From the NCBI GenBank assembly GCA_015200025.1, contig CP054186.1:3026643-3090642 (forward strand): a stretch of 64,000 nt of DNA. Direction: 5' to 3'. Shown piece by piece: positions 51,334-59,860 of the stretch. Position numbers and translations under genes: made by a program. This DNA comes from Phycisphaeraceae bacterium (lineage in GTDB: Bacteria > Planctomycetota > Phycisphaerae > Phycisphaerales > UBA1924). Numbering within the stretch: the stretch's first letter is position 1; each line of letters begins with the position of its first letter. The notes under the pieces are model-generated. The model had not been told where the DNA came from and did no database searches. It worked only from the letters and a program-made list of their open reading frames with translations.

Positions 51334-52101
51334 TCACTCGGCTTCGAGGGGTGGGGCGTCGGCGCCTTCGGGCGGGAGCGGGGCGAGCCCGAACCCGCGG
51401 TGGAGCACGGCGTGACCGGCGTAGATGAGCGGGGTGATGCCGACGGCCAGCACGAACTTGAGCAGGTACCCCGTGGCGGCGACCTGGAGGAGGGTGGGCC
51501 AGGGCATGGGCGGGTTGGCGGGGTCGGGGAAGAGGGTCCGGCCCAGGCCGAAGGCGAGGTACGTGACCAGGAGGGAGTCGATGACCTGGGAGAGCACGGT
51601 GGACCCGGTGGCCCGGAGCCAGAGGGCCTTGCCGCGGGTGAGGCGTTTGAGGAGCCCGAAGATGAAGATGTCGAGGTAGCTTGCGGCGAGGAAGGCCAGG
51701 AGGGAGGCGACGAACATGATGCGTGATCCCGCGAAGACCTCGGCGAAGGCGGCGGGGTCGACGTTGAAGTCGGCGTCGAGGTGCGGCATGGCGAGGGCGA
51801 CGTTGAGGACGGCGAAGACGAACATGCCCATGGAGAAGGCGATGAGGGCGGCGCGTCGAGCGGCCTTGCGGCCGTAGTACTCGTTGAGGAGGTCGGTGAG
51901 GATGAAGGTGACGGGGAAGACGAGCATGCCGCAGGTGTGGATGATCGGGTCGGCGGGGGTCCATCCCAGCCCGGTCTCGAGGCGGAAGAGTTTGACCCCG
52001 ACGATGTCGGCGATGATGAGCGAGGCGGTGAAGAAGGCGACGAGCCAGATGTAGAGGATCTGGCGGGCGGAGAAGTGGACGGAGGTGTGGCCGTCGGGCA
52101 T
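51334..52101 (-). CDS. yhhQ: queuosine precursor transporter (VUT family)
   Basis: A 255-residue membrane protein with six helices and VUT/YhhQ signatures (ILYIWLVAFFTASLIIADIVGVKLF, HTCGMLVFPVTFILTDLLNEYYG, and SQVIDSLLVTYLAFG). It imports preQ0/preQ1-type 7-deazaguanines for queuosine. The start was trimmed to the ATG before PDGHTS, with GGGAG upstream; the longer frame lacks a ribosome-binding site. Divergent from the B12/GTPase gene. MnmG, which modifies the same tRNA anticodons, is also in this window. Confidence 0.92.
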   Translation of the reverse strand: MPDGHTSVHFSARQILYIWLVAFFTASLIIADIVGVKLFRLETGLGWTPADPIIHTCGMLVFPVTFILTDLLNEYYGRKAARRAALIAFSMGMFVFAVLNVALAMPHLDADFNVDPAAFAEVFAGSRIMFVASLLAFLAASYLDIFIFGLLKRLTRGKALWLRATGSTVLSQVIDSLLVTYLAFGLGRTLFPDPANPPMPWPTLLQVAATGYLLKFVLAVGITPLIYAGHAVLHRGFGLAPLPPEGADAPPLEAE

Positions 52102-52188
52102 CGGAGGGGTTCTCCCGCGTCGGGCGGGCAGGATACCGCGCCGGCGGGAGGTCGGTTCGCCGATCGGGCGGGGGCGGATGCCGGCGCA

Positions 52189-52194
52189 TAAAGT
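52189..52194 (+). promoter_or_regulatory. leaderless -10 element of the B12/GTPase fusion gene
   Basis: TAAAGT 5 nt before the ATG. Confidence 0.5.
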
Positions 52195-52199
52195 GGGCC

Positions 52200-53378
52200 A
52201 TGTCTGTTTCATTGAACACGCCGACGACGGAGTTCGAGAAGAAGGACCGCTGCGCCGATCTTCCGCACCGGCCGCGGGTGTTGTTGGGCAAGATGGGCCT
52301 GGACGGGCACGACCGCGGGGTCAAGGTGATCGCGCGGGCGTTGCGGGACTCCGGGGTGCACGTGATCTACTCGGGGCTGTGGCAGACGCCGGCGTCGCTG
52401 GCGGTGTCGGCGCGGGACGAGGACGCGGATGTCCTGTGCTGCTCGATGATGTCGAACAGCCACCTGGTCCTGGGCCCGAAGCTGGTGGAGGAGTTGAGGC
52501 GGCTTGGGCGGGGCGACCTTCCGGTGTACATGGGCGGGATCCTGCCGCAGGAGGACCTCCCGACGCTGATGCAGGCGGGGGTGTCGCGGTGCTTCACGAC
52601 GGGCGTGGGTCTGATGGACATCGTGAACGCGGTGCGCGGGGCGGTGGTGCCGCGGCACAAGCACGTGGAGACGACGGCGACGGCGCAGCTGGCGAGGGAC
52701 ATCTCGCTGCTGCACGACGGGAAGGCGGTCCGCTCGGACGCGGCGCGTCGCCGTCCTGGGCGTGTGATCGGGATCACGGGGGCGCCCGGGGCGGGCAAGT
52801 CGACGATCGTGGCGCAGTTGGTGGGTGAGTTCACGCGGCGTGCGAAGGCGGGAGGAGGCGGGGGTGGCGGGGGTGTGTCGGGTCGGTGCGCGGTGGTGGC
52901 GTTCGACCCGATGTCGCCCATCACGGGCGGGGCGCTCTTGGGTGATCGGCTGCGGGTGGATTTCAACGCGCTGGGTGAGGCGGTGTTCTACCGGTCGCTG
53001 GCGATCGCCGGGGAGGATTACCGGGCGCTCCCGGAGATCGTGGAGGTGATCGGCGGGGCGCACGGAGGGCCCGACGCGTACGGGACGGTGTTCGTGGAGA
53101 CGGTGGGGGCGGGGCAGAACGAGACGAGGATCCGCTCGCACGCGGACAAGACGGTGGTGGTGCTCACGCCCGGGATGGGCGACGCGGTGCAGATGGACAA
53201 GGCGGGGATCCTGGAGATCGCGGACCTGTTCGTGTGCAACAAGTGCGACCACCCCGGGCACCACGAGCTGATGCGGGACCTCAAGGAGATCGCGGGGAAG
53301 CGGCCGATCGTGGAGACGGTGGCGAGCCGGGGCGAGGGGATCCCGGGCTTGCTGGACGCGGTTCTGGCGATGGCGTGA
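52200..53378 (+). CDS. B12-binding domain fused to MeaB-type GTPase (IcmF-like without mutase)
   Basis: A 392-residue two-domain protein. Residues 25-150 are a methylmalonyl-CoA-mutase type B12-binding domain with D35-x-H37-x-x-G40 and the rest of the flavodoxin-like fold (VIYSGLWQTPASLAVSA, VYMGGILP). Residues 187-390 are a MeaB/ArgK G3E GTPase: Walker A GAPGAGKS (194-201), VEVIGGAHGGPD, FVETVGAGQNE and N-K-C-D. IcmF carries these two plus the substrate-binding mutase domain, which is missing here and would have to come from another gene. Poly-Gly insert at about 218-226. Confidence 0.88.
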   Translation: MSVSLNTPTTEFEKKDRCADLPHRPRVLLGKMGLDGHDRGVKVIARALRDSGVHVIYSGLWQTPASLAVSARDEDADVLCCSMMSNSHLVLGPKLVEELRRLGRGDLPVYMGGILPQEDLPTLMQAGVSRCFTTGVGLMDIVNAVRGAVVPRHKHVETTATAQLARDISLLHDGKAVRSDAARRRPGRVIGITGAPGAGKSTIVAQLVGEFTRRAKAGGGGGGGGVSGRCAVVAFDPMSPITGGALLGDRLRVDFNALGEAVFYRSLAIAGEDYRALPEIVEVIGGAHGGPDAYGTVFVETVGAGQNETRIRSHADKTVVVLTPGMGDAVQMDKAGILEIADLFVCNKCDHPGHHELMRDLKEIAGKRPIVETVASRGEGIPGLLDAVLAMA

Positions 53379-53423
53379 GGGGCGGGGTCGCCCGCGGGGG
53401 TCGGCGGCGTCCGGGAGGGACCG

Positions 53424-54284
53424 ATGACGCGGGCCGGAGAACCATCGAGGACGACGCTGTCGTGCGCGGAGGTGTGGGGGGGGAATCGTTCGACGGACAC
53501 GGTGGTGTCGTTGCCGGGGCTGGAGGCGAGGGTTCTGTCGAGGCCGTACCGGGGGCAGAGCGCCGGCGGGGACGTGCACTACTTGTCGTCGTGCGCGTTC
53601 GGACGGATCTCGAGGCTGTTGCTGGCGGACGTGTCGGGGCATGGGGACGCGGTGTCGGGGGTGGCCGAGGGGTTGCGGGGGCTGATGCGTCGCTCGCTCA
53701 ACGAGGTGGACCAGGGGCGGGCGTTCGCGGCGCTCAACCGGGAGTTTTCTGGGCTGACGAAGGCGGGGATGTTCGCGACGGCGGTGATGGGGACGTGCTG
53801 GTCGCCCTCGGGGGAGTTGACGCTCAGCAACGCGGGGCATCCCAGGCCGGCGTACTTCGAGGCGGCGACGGGCCGCTGGACGGTGCTGGGCGGGGGACCG
53901 GACCCGAGGATCCCCCCGGTGGATGCGGCGGTGTCGGACGTGCCGCTGGGGATCGAGGCGTCGAGCACGTACACGCAATCGCGGCTGAGGCTTGCGCCCG
54001 GGGATCTGCTGCTGTTGTACACGGACGCGTTGACCGAGGCGCGGGGTGAGTCGGGGCGGATGATCGGGGAGTCGGGGCTGCTGGAGTTGCTGCGGGGGCT
54101 GGGGACGCCGGATCACGGGACGCTGCTGGGGAGGGTCGAATCGGCGTTGACGGGCGAGCGGGGGCGGCCCGAGGACGACCTGACGATGGTGCTGGTGAGG
54201 TCGACCGGAGCGCCGCCGCGGATGAGCGCGGTCGAGTGGGTCAAGGGCGTGGGGCGGCTGGCGGGGGGGTGGCTTGGGCGTTGA
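53424..54284 (+). CDS. soluble SpoIIE/RsbU-type PP2C phosphatase
   Basis: A 286-residue protein consisting mainly of a SpoIIE domain: SAGGDVHY, ADVSGHGDAV, NREFSGLTKAGMFATA, NAGHPRPAYF, LYTDALTEARG and DDLTMVLVR. Here A-G-G-D replaces the usual D-I-G-G-D, so one metal ligand may be altered. No membrane segment or sensory domain. GGGAGGG precedes the ATG. Likely target: an anti-sigma antagonist. A membrane-bound relative is at 17.7-19.2 kb. Confidence 0.88.
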   Translation: MTRAGEPSRTTLSCAEVWGGNRSTDTVVSLPGLEARVLSRPYRGQSAGGDVHYLSSCAFGRISRLLLADVSGHGDAVSGVAEGLRGLMRRSLNEVDQGRAFAALNREFSGLTKAGMFATAVMGTCWSPSGELTLSNAGHPRPAYFEAATGRWTVLGGGPDPRIPPVDAAVSDVPLGIEASSTYTQSRLRLAPGDLLLLYTDALTEARGESGRMIGESGLLELLRGLGTPDHGTLLGRVESALTGERGRPEDDLTMVLVRSTGAPPRMSAVEWVKGVGRLAGGWLGR

Positions 54285-54337
54285 GGGTGGCGCGGGGGTG
54301 TGAGCCCGGCGTGTCCGATCGGTTCCGTGGGCCCGGC

Positions 54338-54343
54338 TATGAT
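54338..54343 (+). promoter_or_regulatory. -10 element of mdh
   Basis: TATGAT 51 nt before the mdh ATG; this gene therefore has a leader, unlike its leaderless neighbours. Confidence 0.4.
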
Positions 54344-54394
54344 CGTGCCCGCCCGAGGTTTGGGGCGGCCAATCACCAATCAGGGACCGACCAC

Positions 54395-55381
54395 ATGCCG
54401 ACGAAACGAGCGAAGATCAGCATCATCGGGGCGGGGAACATCGGGGGGACGTGCGCGCACTGGGCGGCGTCGAAGGAGCTTGGGGACATCGTCCTGCTGG
54501 ACATCCCGATCAAGGACAAGCCCGAGCTGCATATGCCCCGGGGCAAGGCGCTGGACCTCTCGTGCTGCGGGCCGATCGAGAAGTTTGATTCGCGGATCAC
54601 GGGGACGTTCGAGTACTCGGACATCGCGGGGTCGGACGTGGTGGTGATCACGGCGGGGCTGCCGCGGCGTCCGGGGATGAGCCGGGACGACCTGGTGCAG
54701 GTGAACGCGGGGATCGTCAAGTCGTGCGCGGAGAAGGTGCGGGAGTATGCGCCCGAGTCGATCGTGATCGTGGTGAGCAACCCGCTGGACGCGATGGTGT
54801 ACGTGGCGTGGAAGGTGACGGGGTTCCCGGCGCACCGGGTGATGGGGCAGGCCGGGGCGTTGGACGTGGCGCGGTACAAGACGTTTCTGGCGATGGAGCT
54901 TGGGGTGAGCGTGGAGGACGTGCAGGGGCTGCTCTTGGGCGGGCACGGGGACGACATGGTGCCGCTGCCCCGTCGGACGAGCGTGAACGGGATCCCGATC
55001 TCGGACCTGTTGCCGGCGGAGAAGATCGCGGCGTGCGTGGAGCGTGCCAAGGGGGGCGGGGGCGAGGTGGTGAAGCTGATGGGCACGAGCGCGTTCTACG
55101 CGCCGGCGAGCGGGACCATCGAGATGGTCGAGGCGATCGTGCGTGACAAGAAGCGGGTGATCGCGTCGGCGGCGTACTGCGAGGACGAGTTCGGGGTGGC
55201 GCCCGGGCAGAAGGGCAAGGGGTACTTCGTGGGGGTGCCGGCGGTGCTGGGGGCCCGGGGCGTGGAGCGGGTGATCACGTTCCCGATGGACGCGGAGGAG
55301 CAGAAGTTCATGAACGAGTCGATCAGCCACGTCAAGGACCTGGTCGGGGTCGTTCGCAAGTTGATGCCCGACCTCGGGTGA
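54395..55381 (+). CDS. mdh: malate dehydrogenase (LDH-like type)
   Basis: A 328-residue NAD-dependent dehydrogenase. Glycine motif G-A-G-N-I-G-G near 13-19, acidic NAD-ribose residue in LLDIP, substrate Arg residues in LPRRPGMSRDDL, active-site VSNPLDAM and catalytic His in LLLGGHGDDMVP. Arg-Arg in the loop indicates malate rather than lactate. It oxidises malate in the TCA cycle. The region between the conserved core and C-terminus is somewhat extended (ERAKGGGGEVVKLMGTSAFYAPA). Confidence 0.94.
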   Translation: MPTKRAKISIIGAGNIGGTCAHWAASKELGDIVLLDIPIKDKPELHMPRGKALDLSCCGPIEKFDSRITGTFEYSDIAGSDVVVITAGLPRRPGMSRDDLVQVNAGIVKSCAEKVREYAPESIVIVVSNPLDAMVYVAWKVTGFPAHRVMGQAGALDVARYKTFLAMELGVSVEDVQGLLLGGHGDDMVPLPRRTSVNGIPISDLLPAEKIAACVERAKGGGGEVVKLMGTSAFYAPASGTIEMVEAIVRDKKRVIASAAYCEDEFGVAPGQKGKGYFVGVPAVLGARGVERVITFPMDAEEQKFMNESISHVKDLVGVVRKLMPDLG

Positions 55382-55430
55382 TGGGGCGGATGAACCGCGG
55401 GGGGTCGGGGCGGGTATGTAGGGATTCAAG

Positions 55431-55448
55431 CCGGGCGGTGTCGCCCGG
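55431..55448 (+). other. stable hairpin between mdh and the next gene
   Basis: CCGGGCG and CGCCCGG around a GTGT loop. No T-run, so it is not a classical intrinsic terminator; it may cap mdh mRNA. Confidence 0.35.
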
Positions 55449-55520
55449 TCGATAGGACGGACGACCGAACGGAACGATCCCCGGCGTCGGGGCGGGCCGG
55501 ACCACCACGAGAGACCCACC

Positions 55521-56750
55521 ATGAGCAGGACCACAGCGAAGACCCGGGCCGGTTTGTTGATCCCTTCGGCGTTGATCGCCGCGGCGTTGAGCGTGCCCGT
55601 GTGGGCGCAGCCCGGCACGACGTCGGGCACCGCGACCAAGCCCGCTCCGGCGGGGGCGCAGCCCGGGGCGATCCGCCAGATCACGGCCCCGGGGCAGCCC
55701 GCGGCGGCGCCCGAGATCCCGCCGCCCCCCGCCCCCAGGACGCCGTATGTCCCGTCGTGGTCGAACGGCGAGGTGGCGAAGGTGGCGGGGATGCTGACGG
55801 GGACATGGCGGACGACCTCGCCCGTGGCGCAGTTCGGGGGCGAGCCCGGGGCGACGGCGGACATCCTGGTGAACATCGTCCCGGCGCCGGTGTCGGGGCT
55901 CACGGACACGCTGTACGTCGAGCTGTCGCGGGTGGACTCGCCGTGGGCGCCGTACCACCAGGGCGTGTTCCAGGTGTACACGCACTCGGGCAAGGTGAGG
56001 CTGCGGACGCTCGAGTTCCACAAGCAGTTCGACGGCACGCCGCACGACGAGGTTTTCGGGCTGGTGGGGCTGTGGGCGGACGCGGCGTACTTCCCCGAGA
56101 TCAACGGGGCCTCGCTGCGGGCGACGATGGATATCGAGCTGGCGTCCAAGGGGCAGGGGTTCACGGGCAAGAGCGTGGCGCCGTTCCCGGCGTCGGCGGG
56201 CGGGGCGGTCGAGATGTTCTCGGAGATGACGCTCGAGGACGGGAAGATCACCACCTCGGAACGCTGGGTGGACGCGTCGGGCAAGGTCGTCTTCGGGAGC
56301 CAGCCCGGGCAGTCGTACCAGTACGCGCGGGCGGCGTCGCCCGTGAAGCTCAAGGACCTGGGCGATGGGCTCAAGGTGATCGAGTTCAAGACGACCCTCG
56401 AGGGCGAGGCGATCGACCTGGGCGATGAGGTGGCGGCGCACTACACGGGCAACGTGCTGGCGTCTGGCGTGAAGTTCGACAGTTCGCGGGACCGCGGGCA
56501 GCCGCTGGGGCCGTTCAAGCAGGGCGGGCTTATCGAGGGGTGGAACAAGGGTCTGCTGGGGTACCGCGCGGGGGACCGGGTGAAACTGATCATCCCGTGG
56601 GCGATGGCGTACAAGGAGCGCGGGAACCCCCGCGCGAAGATCCCGGCGTACGCGGACCTGGTGTTCGACATCGAGGTGATGAGTGTGCAAGCCCCCTCCG
56701 AGCCGGCGCTCCCAATCCCCGCGGTGGAGACGGAGAAGAAGGGCGAGTGA
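55521..56750 (+). CDS. secreted CpcT/CpeT-like domain fused to FKBP-type prolyl isomerase
   Basis: A 409-residue exported protein. Signal peptide with cleavage after VPVWAQ, a Pro-rich spacer, then a domain (about 85-270) with the CpcT/CpeT chromophore-lyase pattern: GMLTGTWRTTS, DTLYVELSRVDSPWAPYHQGVFQVY. The C-terminus (about 305-395) is an FKBP isomerase: VAAHYTGNVLASGVKFDSS, GLIEGWNKGLLGYRAGDRVKLIIP, MAY and LVFDIEV. The FKBP part should aid folding of exported proteins. CpeT assignment is moderate and phycobilin chemistry is unlikely here. Confidence 0.78.
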   Translation: MSRTTAKTRAGLLIPSALIAAALSVPVWAQPGTTSGTATKPAPAGAQPGAIRQITAPGQPAAAPEIPPPPAPRTPYVPSWSNGEVAKVAGMLTGTWRTTSPVAQFGGEPGATADILVNIVPAPVSGLTDTLYVELSRVDSPWAPYHQGVFQVYTHSGKVRLRTLEFHKQFDGTPHDEVFGLVGLWADAAYFPEINGASLRATMDIELASKGQGFTGKSVAPFPASAGGAVEMFSEMTLEDGKITTSERWVDASGKVVFGSQPGQSYQYARAASPVKLKDLGDGLKVIEFKTTLEGEAIDLGDEVAAHYTGNVLASGVKFDSSRDRGQPLGPFKQGGLIEGWNKGLLGYRAGDRVKLIIPWAMAYKERGNPRAKIPAYADLVFDIEVMSVQAPSEPALPIPAVETEKKGE

Positions 56751-56779
56751 GCGGCCCGCGCCGCCGACGGTGAATGACC

Positions 56780-56813
56780 CCGGGCCCGTCTCGACGACGG
56801 GCCCGGTTTTTTT
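56780..56813 (+). terminator. intrinsic terminator
   Basis: Perfect 11-bp stem CCGGGCCCGTC / GACGGGCCCGG with a 5-nt loop followed by seven T. It ends the CpeT-FKBP transcript. Confidence 0.92.
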
Positions 56814-56875
56814 CGGGGCGTGCGGGCGTACGCTGGAGCGGAGCGCGTGGCGAGCGCCGGATCGCGGGGCACGGC

Positions 56876-57889
56876 ATGGCGAAAGACCTATACGACATCC
56901 TGGGCGTGGCGAAGAGCGCGTCGGCGGATGAGATCAAGAGCGCGTACCGGGCGCTCGCACGCCGCCTGCACCCCGACGTGAACAAGGCGGCGGACGCGAC
57001 GTCGAAGTTCGCCGAGGTGCAGAACGCGTACGACGTGCTGTCGGACGAGAAGAAGCGTCGGATGTACGACCGGTTCGGGGAGGCCGGTCTCCATATGGAC
57101 GAGCCGTCGGCGTCTCGACCGGGCCGCGGCGGCGGGCGTGGGGGCTCGGGGGGCGTGCACTCGGGGGGTGGCGCGGGTGGGGGTGGGGGTGGGGCGTACG
57201 GCGGGCCGATGGGCGATGGGGTGGAGTTTGATCCCGAGGACCTCTCGTCGATGTTCGAGACGTTCTTTGGGGGCGGGTCGGGCAGGCCTGGGCGGGCCCG
57301 CGGCGGGCGCCGTGGGGGTGGGGGGGGGGCGTCGGCGCCCGAGCCGGTGCGGGCGGAGGTGAGGGTGGACTTCATCGCGGCGGCCCAGGGCGGGACGCAG
57401 TCGGTGCGGGTGGAGCGTGGCGGGAGGGTCCGGACGATCGAGGTGACGATCCCCGCGGGGGTTCCGGACGGGGCGCAGCTGCGGGTCAAGGGGGAGGGCG
57501 GTGATGGGGGCGGGGATCTGCTGCTGACGGTGCGGATCGGGGAGCACCCGTTGTTCCGGCGGGGCGAGGGGGCGTTGTCGGGACGGTCGCTGGACCTGTA
57601 CGTGGACCTCCCGCTGACGATCGCGGAGGCGACGTTCGGGGCGGAGGTGGAGGTTCCGACGCTGGAGGGGAAGGTCCAGGTGCGGGTGCCGCCGGGGACG
57701 ACGGGGGGGCGTCGGCTGCGGGTGAAGGGGCACGGGATCCGGGCGGTGAGCGGGACGACGGGGGACCTGTACGCGGTGGCGCAGGTGGTGGCGCCGGCGC
57801 CGGGGGATTTGTCGGAGGCGGAGGCGGAGGTCATCCGTCGGGTGGGCGAGAAGCAGGGGAACGTGCGTCAGGGCCCGGCGTGGATGTAA
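56876..57889 (+). CDS. DnaJ-like co-chaperone without zinc finger (CbpA type)
   Basis: A 337-residue protein: J domain at 3-68 with H-P-D (ARRLHPDVN), a long Gly-rich region (84-155), then the two beta-barrel client domains (VRVERGGRVRTIEVTIPAGVPDGAQLRVKGEG, LYVDLPLTIAEATFGAEVEVPTLEG). No CxxCxGxG zinc repeats, so it is a type B Hsp40. The start was placed at the ATG of MAKDLYDILG; the longer frame overlaps the terminator. A TACGCT hexamer lies about 43 nt upstream. Confidence 0.93.
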   Translation: MAKDLYDILGVAKSASADEIKSAYRALARRLHPDVNKAADATSKFAEVQNAYDVLSDEKKRRMYDRFGEAGLHMDEPSASRPGRGGGRGGSGGVHSGGGAGGGGGGAYGGPMGDGVEFDPEDLSSMFETFFGGGSGRPGRARGGRRGGGGGASAPEPVRAEVRVDFIAAAQGGTQSVRVERGGRVRTIEVTIPAGVPDGAQLRVKGEGGDGGGDLLLTVRIGEHPLFRRGEGALSGRSLDLYVDLPLTIAEATFGAEVEVPTLEGKVQVRVPPGTTGGRRLRVKGHGIRAVSGTTGDLYAVAQVVAPAPGDLSEAEAEVIRRVGEKQGNVRQGPAWM

Positions 57890-57922
57890 GGCCGGGTGGG
57901 GGATCCGGGGGCGTCGTTCACC

Positions 57923-57928
57923 TACGAT
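57923..57928 (+). promoter_or_regulatory. leaderless -10 element of mnmG
   Basis: TACGAT 6 nt before a GTG start; it supports the shorter MnmG reading frame. Confidence 0.5.
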
Positions 57929-57934
57929 CGCGTT

Positions 57935-59860
57935 GTGCGTGAGCGTGAATACCAGGTGATCGTGATCGGCGGCGGTCACGCGGGCGTGGAGGCCGCGTGG
58001 GCGGCGGCGAACATCCTGGACGCGCCGGGAACGGTGGCGCTGGTGACGACGGACCCTTCGACGATCGGGGTGATGTCGTGCAACCCGGCGATCGGTGGGC
58101 TGGCCAAGGGGCAGCTGGTGCGCGAGATCGACGCGCTCAACGGGCTGATGGGCCTGGCGGCGGACGCGACGGGGATCCAGTTCAAGGTGCTCAACGCGAG
58201 CAAGGGCGAGGCGGTGCACGGGCCTCGGGCGCAGTGCGACAAGCACGCGTACGCGCGCGAGGTTCGCCGGCTGATCGCGGGGCGTCCCGAGATCAAGATC
58301 GTGGGAGCGACGGTGGAGGGGTTCGTGGTGCGCGGGGGCGAGGTCGTGGGGGTCGAGGTGGTGACGGCGGGGGGCGAGCGGGTGTGCCTGCGCGGGCGGG
58401 CGGTGGTGCTGACGACGGGGACGTTCATGCGCGGGCTGATGCACGTGGGGGACGTGCGCCGGCCCGGGGGTCGGCACGGGGAATCGGCGCCGGGAGCGGT
58501 TGCGTCGGCGCTGATGGGGCTTGGGCTCGAGCTGGGGCGGCTCAAGACGGGGACGCCCCCGAGGCTGGACCGCCGGTCGATCGAGTGGGACGCGCTCGAG
58601 CCCGCGTTGGGTGACGAGGCGCCGGTGCCGTTCTCGGATCTATCGATGAGCGGGCTGGGGCACCCGTTGGCGGCGTCGGGGGCGCGTTTCCCGGTGCTCG
58701 AGCAGGTGGGATGCCGGCAGACGCGGACGACGGCGGCGGGGCACGAACTGATCCGGGCGAACCTGCACCGGGCGCCGATGTTCACGGGGCAGATCACGGG
58801 CGTGGGCCCGCGGTACTGCCCGAGCATCGAGGACAAGGTGGTTCGGTTCGCGGACCGGGACTCGCACCCGGTGTTCCTGGAGCCGGAGAGTTTGACGGAC
58901 GATTGGGTGTACTGCAACGGGATCTCGACGAGCCTGCCGGCGGAGGTGCAGGAGGCGGTGGTGCGGTCGATGCCGGGGTGCGCGAACGCGGTGATCCTGC
59001 GGCACGGGTACGCGGTGGAGTATGACGTGGTGAGGCCGCACCAGATCGAGGCGAGCGGGGCGGTGAAGGACGCCGGGGGTTTGTACCTGGCGGGTCAGAT
59101 CAACGGGACGAGCGGGTACGAAGAGGCGGCGGCGCAGGGTGTGGTGGCGGGGATCAACGCGGCGCGTCGGTCGCTCGGGCTGGCCGGGTGGGTCCCGGGG
59201 CGGGATCAGGCCTACGCGGGGGTGCTGATGGACGACCTGGTGACCAAGACGCCGGTGGAGCCGTACCGGATGTTCACGAGCCGGGCGGAGCACCGGCTGG
59301 TGCTGCGGTCGGACAACGCGGCGGAGCGGCTGACCGGGGTGGCCAAGGACCTGGGGCTGCTGACGGGAAGTCTGGGGCGGGCGCGGCACGAGCGGTTCGA
59401 GGCGAGGCGGGCGGTGATCGAGGAGGTTGTGCGGGCGGCGGGGTCGGTGCGCGAGGGGGGGGTGACGCTGGCGCGGGCGGCACGTCGGGCGGACTTTTCG
59501 GTGGATGATTTCCGGCGCGGCGTGGCGTCGGTGGACGCGGGGCTGGTGTCGCGTGCGGAGGGTCTGCGGGTGATGGGGACGGTTTTTGCGGGGCTGCGGT
59601 ACGAGCCGTACGTCGAGCGGTCGGCGTCGGAGGCGAGGCGTCGGGCGGAGCTGGAGCACCGGGGGTTGCCGGCGGAGCTCGACGCGGAGGTGCTCCGGCC
59701 GCTGCGTGCGGAGGCGAGGGAGGCGTTGGCGCGGTTCAGGCCGCGGACGTTCGGGCAGGCGGCGAGGCTGGAGGGGATCACGCCGGCGGACCTGACGCTG
59801 CTGGCGGTGCTGGTGTCGAAGAGGCCGCCGCGTGCGGGGCTGGCGGGCGCCGGGGCATGA
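57935..59860 (+). CDS. mnmG: tRNA uridine-5-carboxymethylaminomethyl modification enzyme MnmG (GidA)
   Basis: A 641-residue FAD enzyme that, with MnmE, modifies U34 of several tRNAs. Signatures: dinucleotide fold IVIGGGHAGVEAAWAAA, SCNPAIGGLAKGQLVREIDALNG, HGPRAQCDKHAYA, LTTGTFMRGLMHVG and QINGTSGYEEAAAQG. The catalytic Cys region near QCDK is intact. C-terminal helical domain for MnmE and tRNA contact is present. Start chosen at the GTG after TACGAT; the longer frame adds 13 residues only. ATGA overlap with the following antiporter gene. Confidence 0.95.
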   Translation: MREREYQVIVIGGGHAGVEAAWAAANILDAPGTVALVTTDPSTIGVMSCNPAIGGLAKGQLVREIDALNGLMGLAADATGIQFKVLNASKGEAVHGPRAQCDKHAYAREVRRLIAGRPEIKIVGATVEGFVVRGGEVVGVEVVTAGGERVCLRGRAVVLTTGTFMRGLMHVGDVRRPGGRHGESAPGAVASALMGLGLELGRLKTGTPPRLDRRSIEWDALEPALGDEAPVPFSDLSMSGLGHPLAASGARFPVLEQVGCRQTRTTAAGHELIRANLHRAPMFTGQITGVGPRYCPSIEDKVVRFADRDSHPVFLEPESLTDDWVYCNGISTSLPAEVQEAVVRSMPGCANAVILRHGYAVEYDVVRPHQIEASGAVKDAGGLYLAGQINGTSGYEEAAAQGVVAGINAARRSLGLAGWVPGRDQAYAGVLMDDLVTKTPVEPYRMFTSRAEHRLVLRSDNAAERLTGVAKDLGLLTGSLGRARHERFEARRAVIEEVVRAAGSVREGGVTLARAARRADFSVDDFRRGVASVDAGLVSRAEGLRVMGTVFAGLRYEPYVERSASEARRRAELEHRGLPAELDAEVLRPLRAEAREALARFRPRTFGQAARLEGITPADLTLLAVLVSKRPPRAGLAGAGA

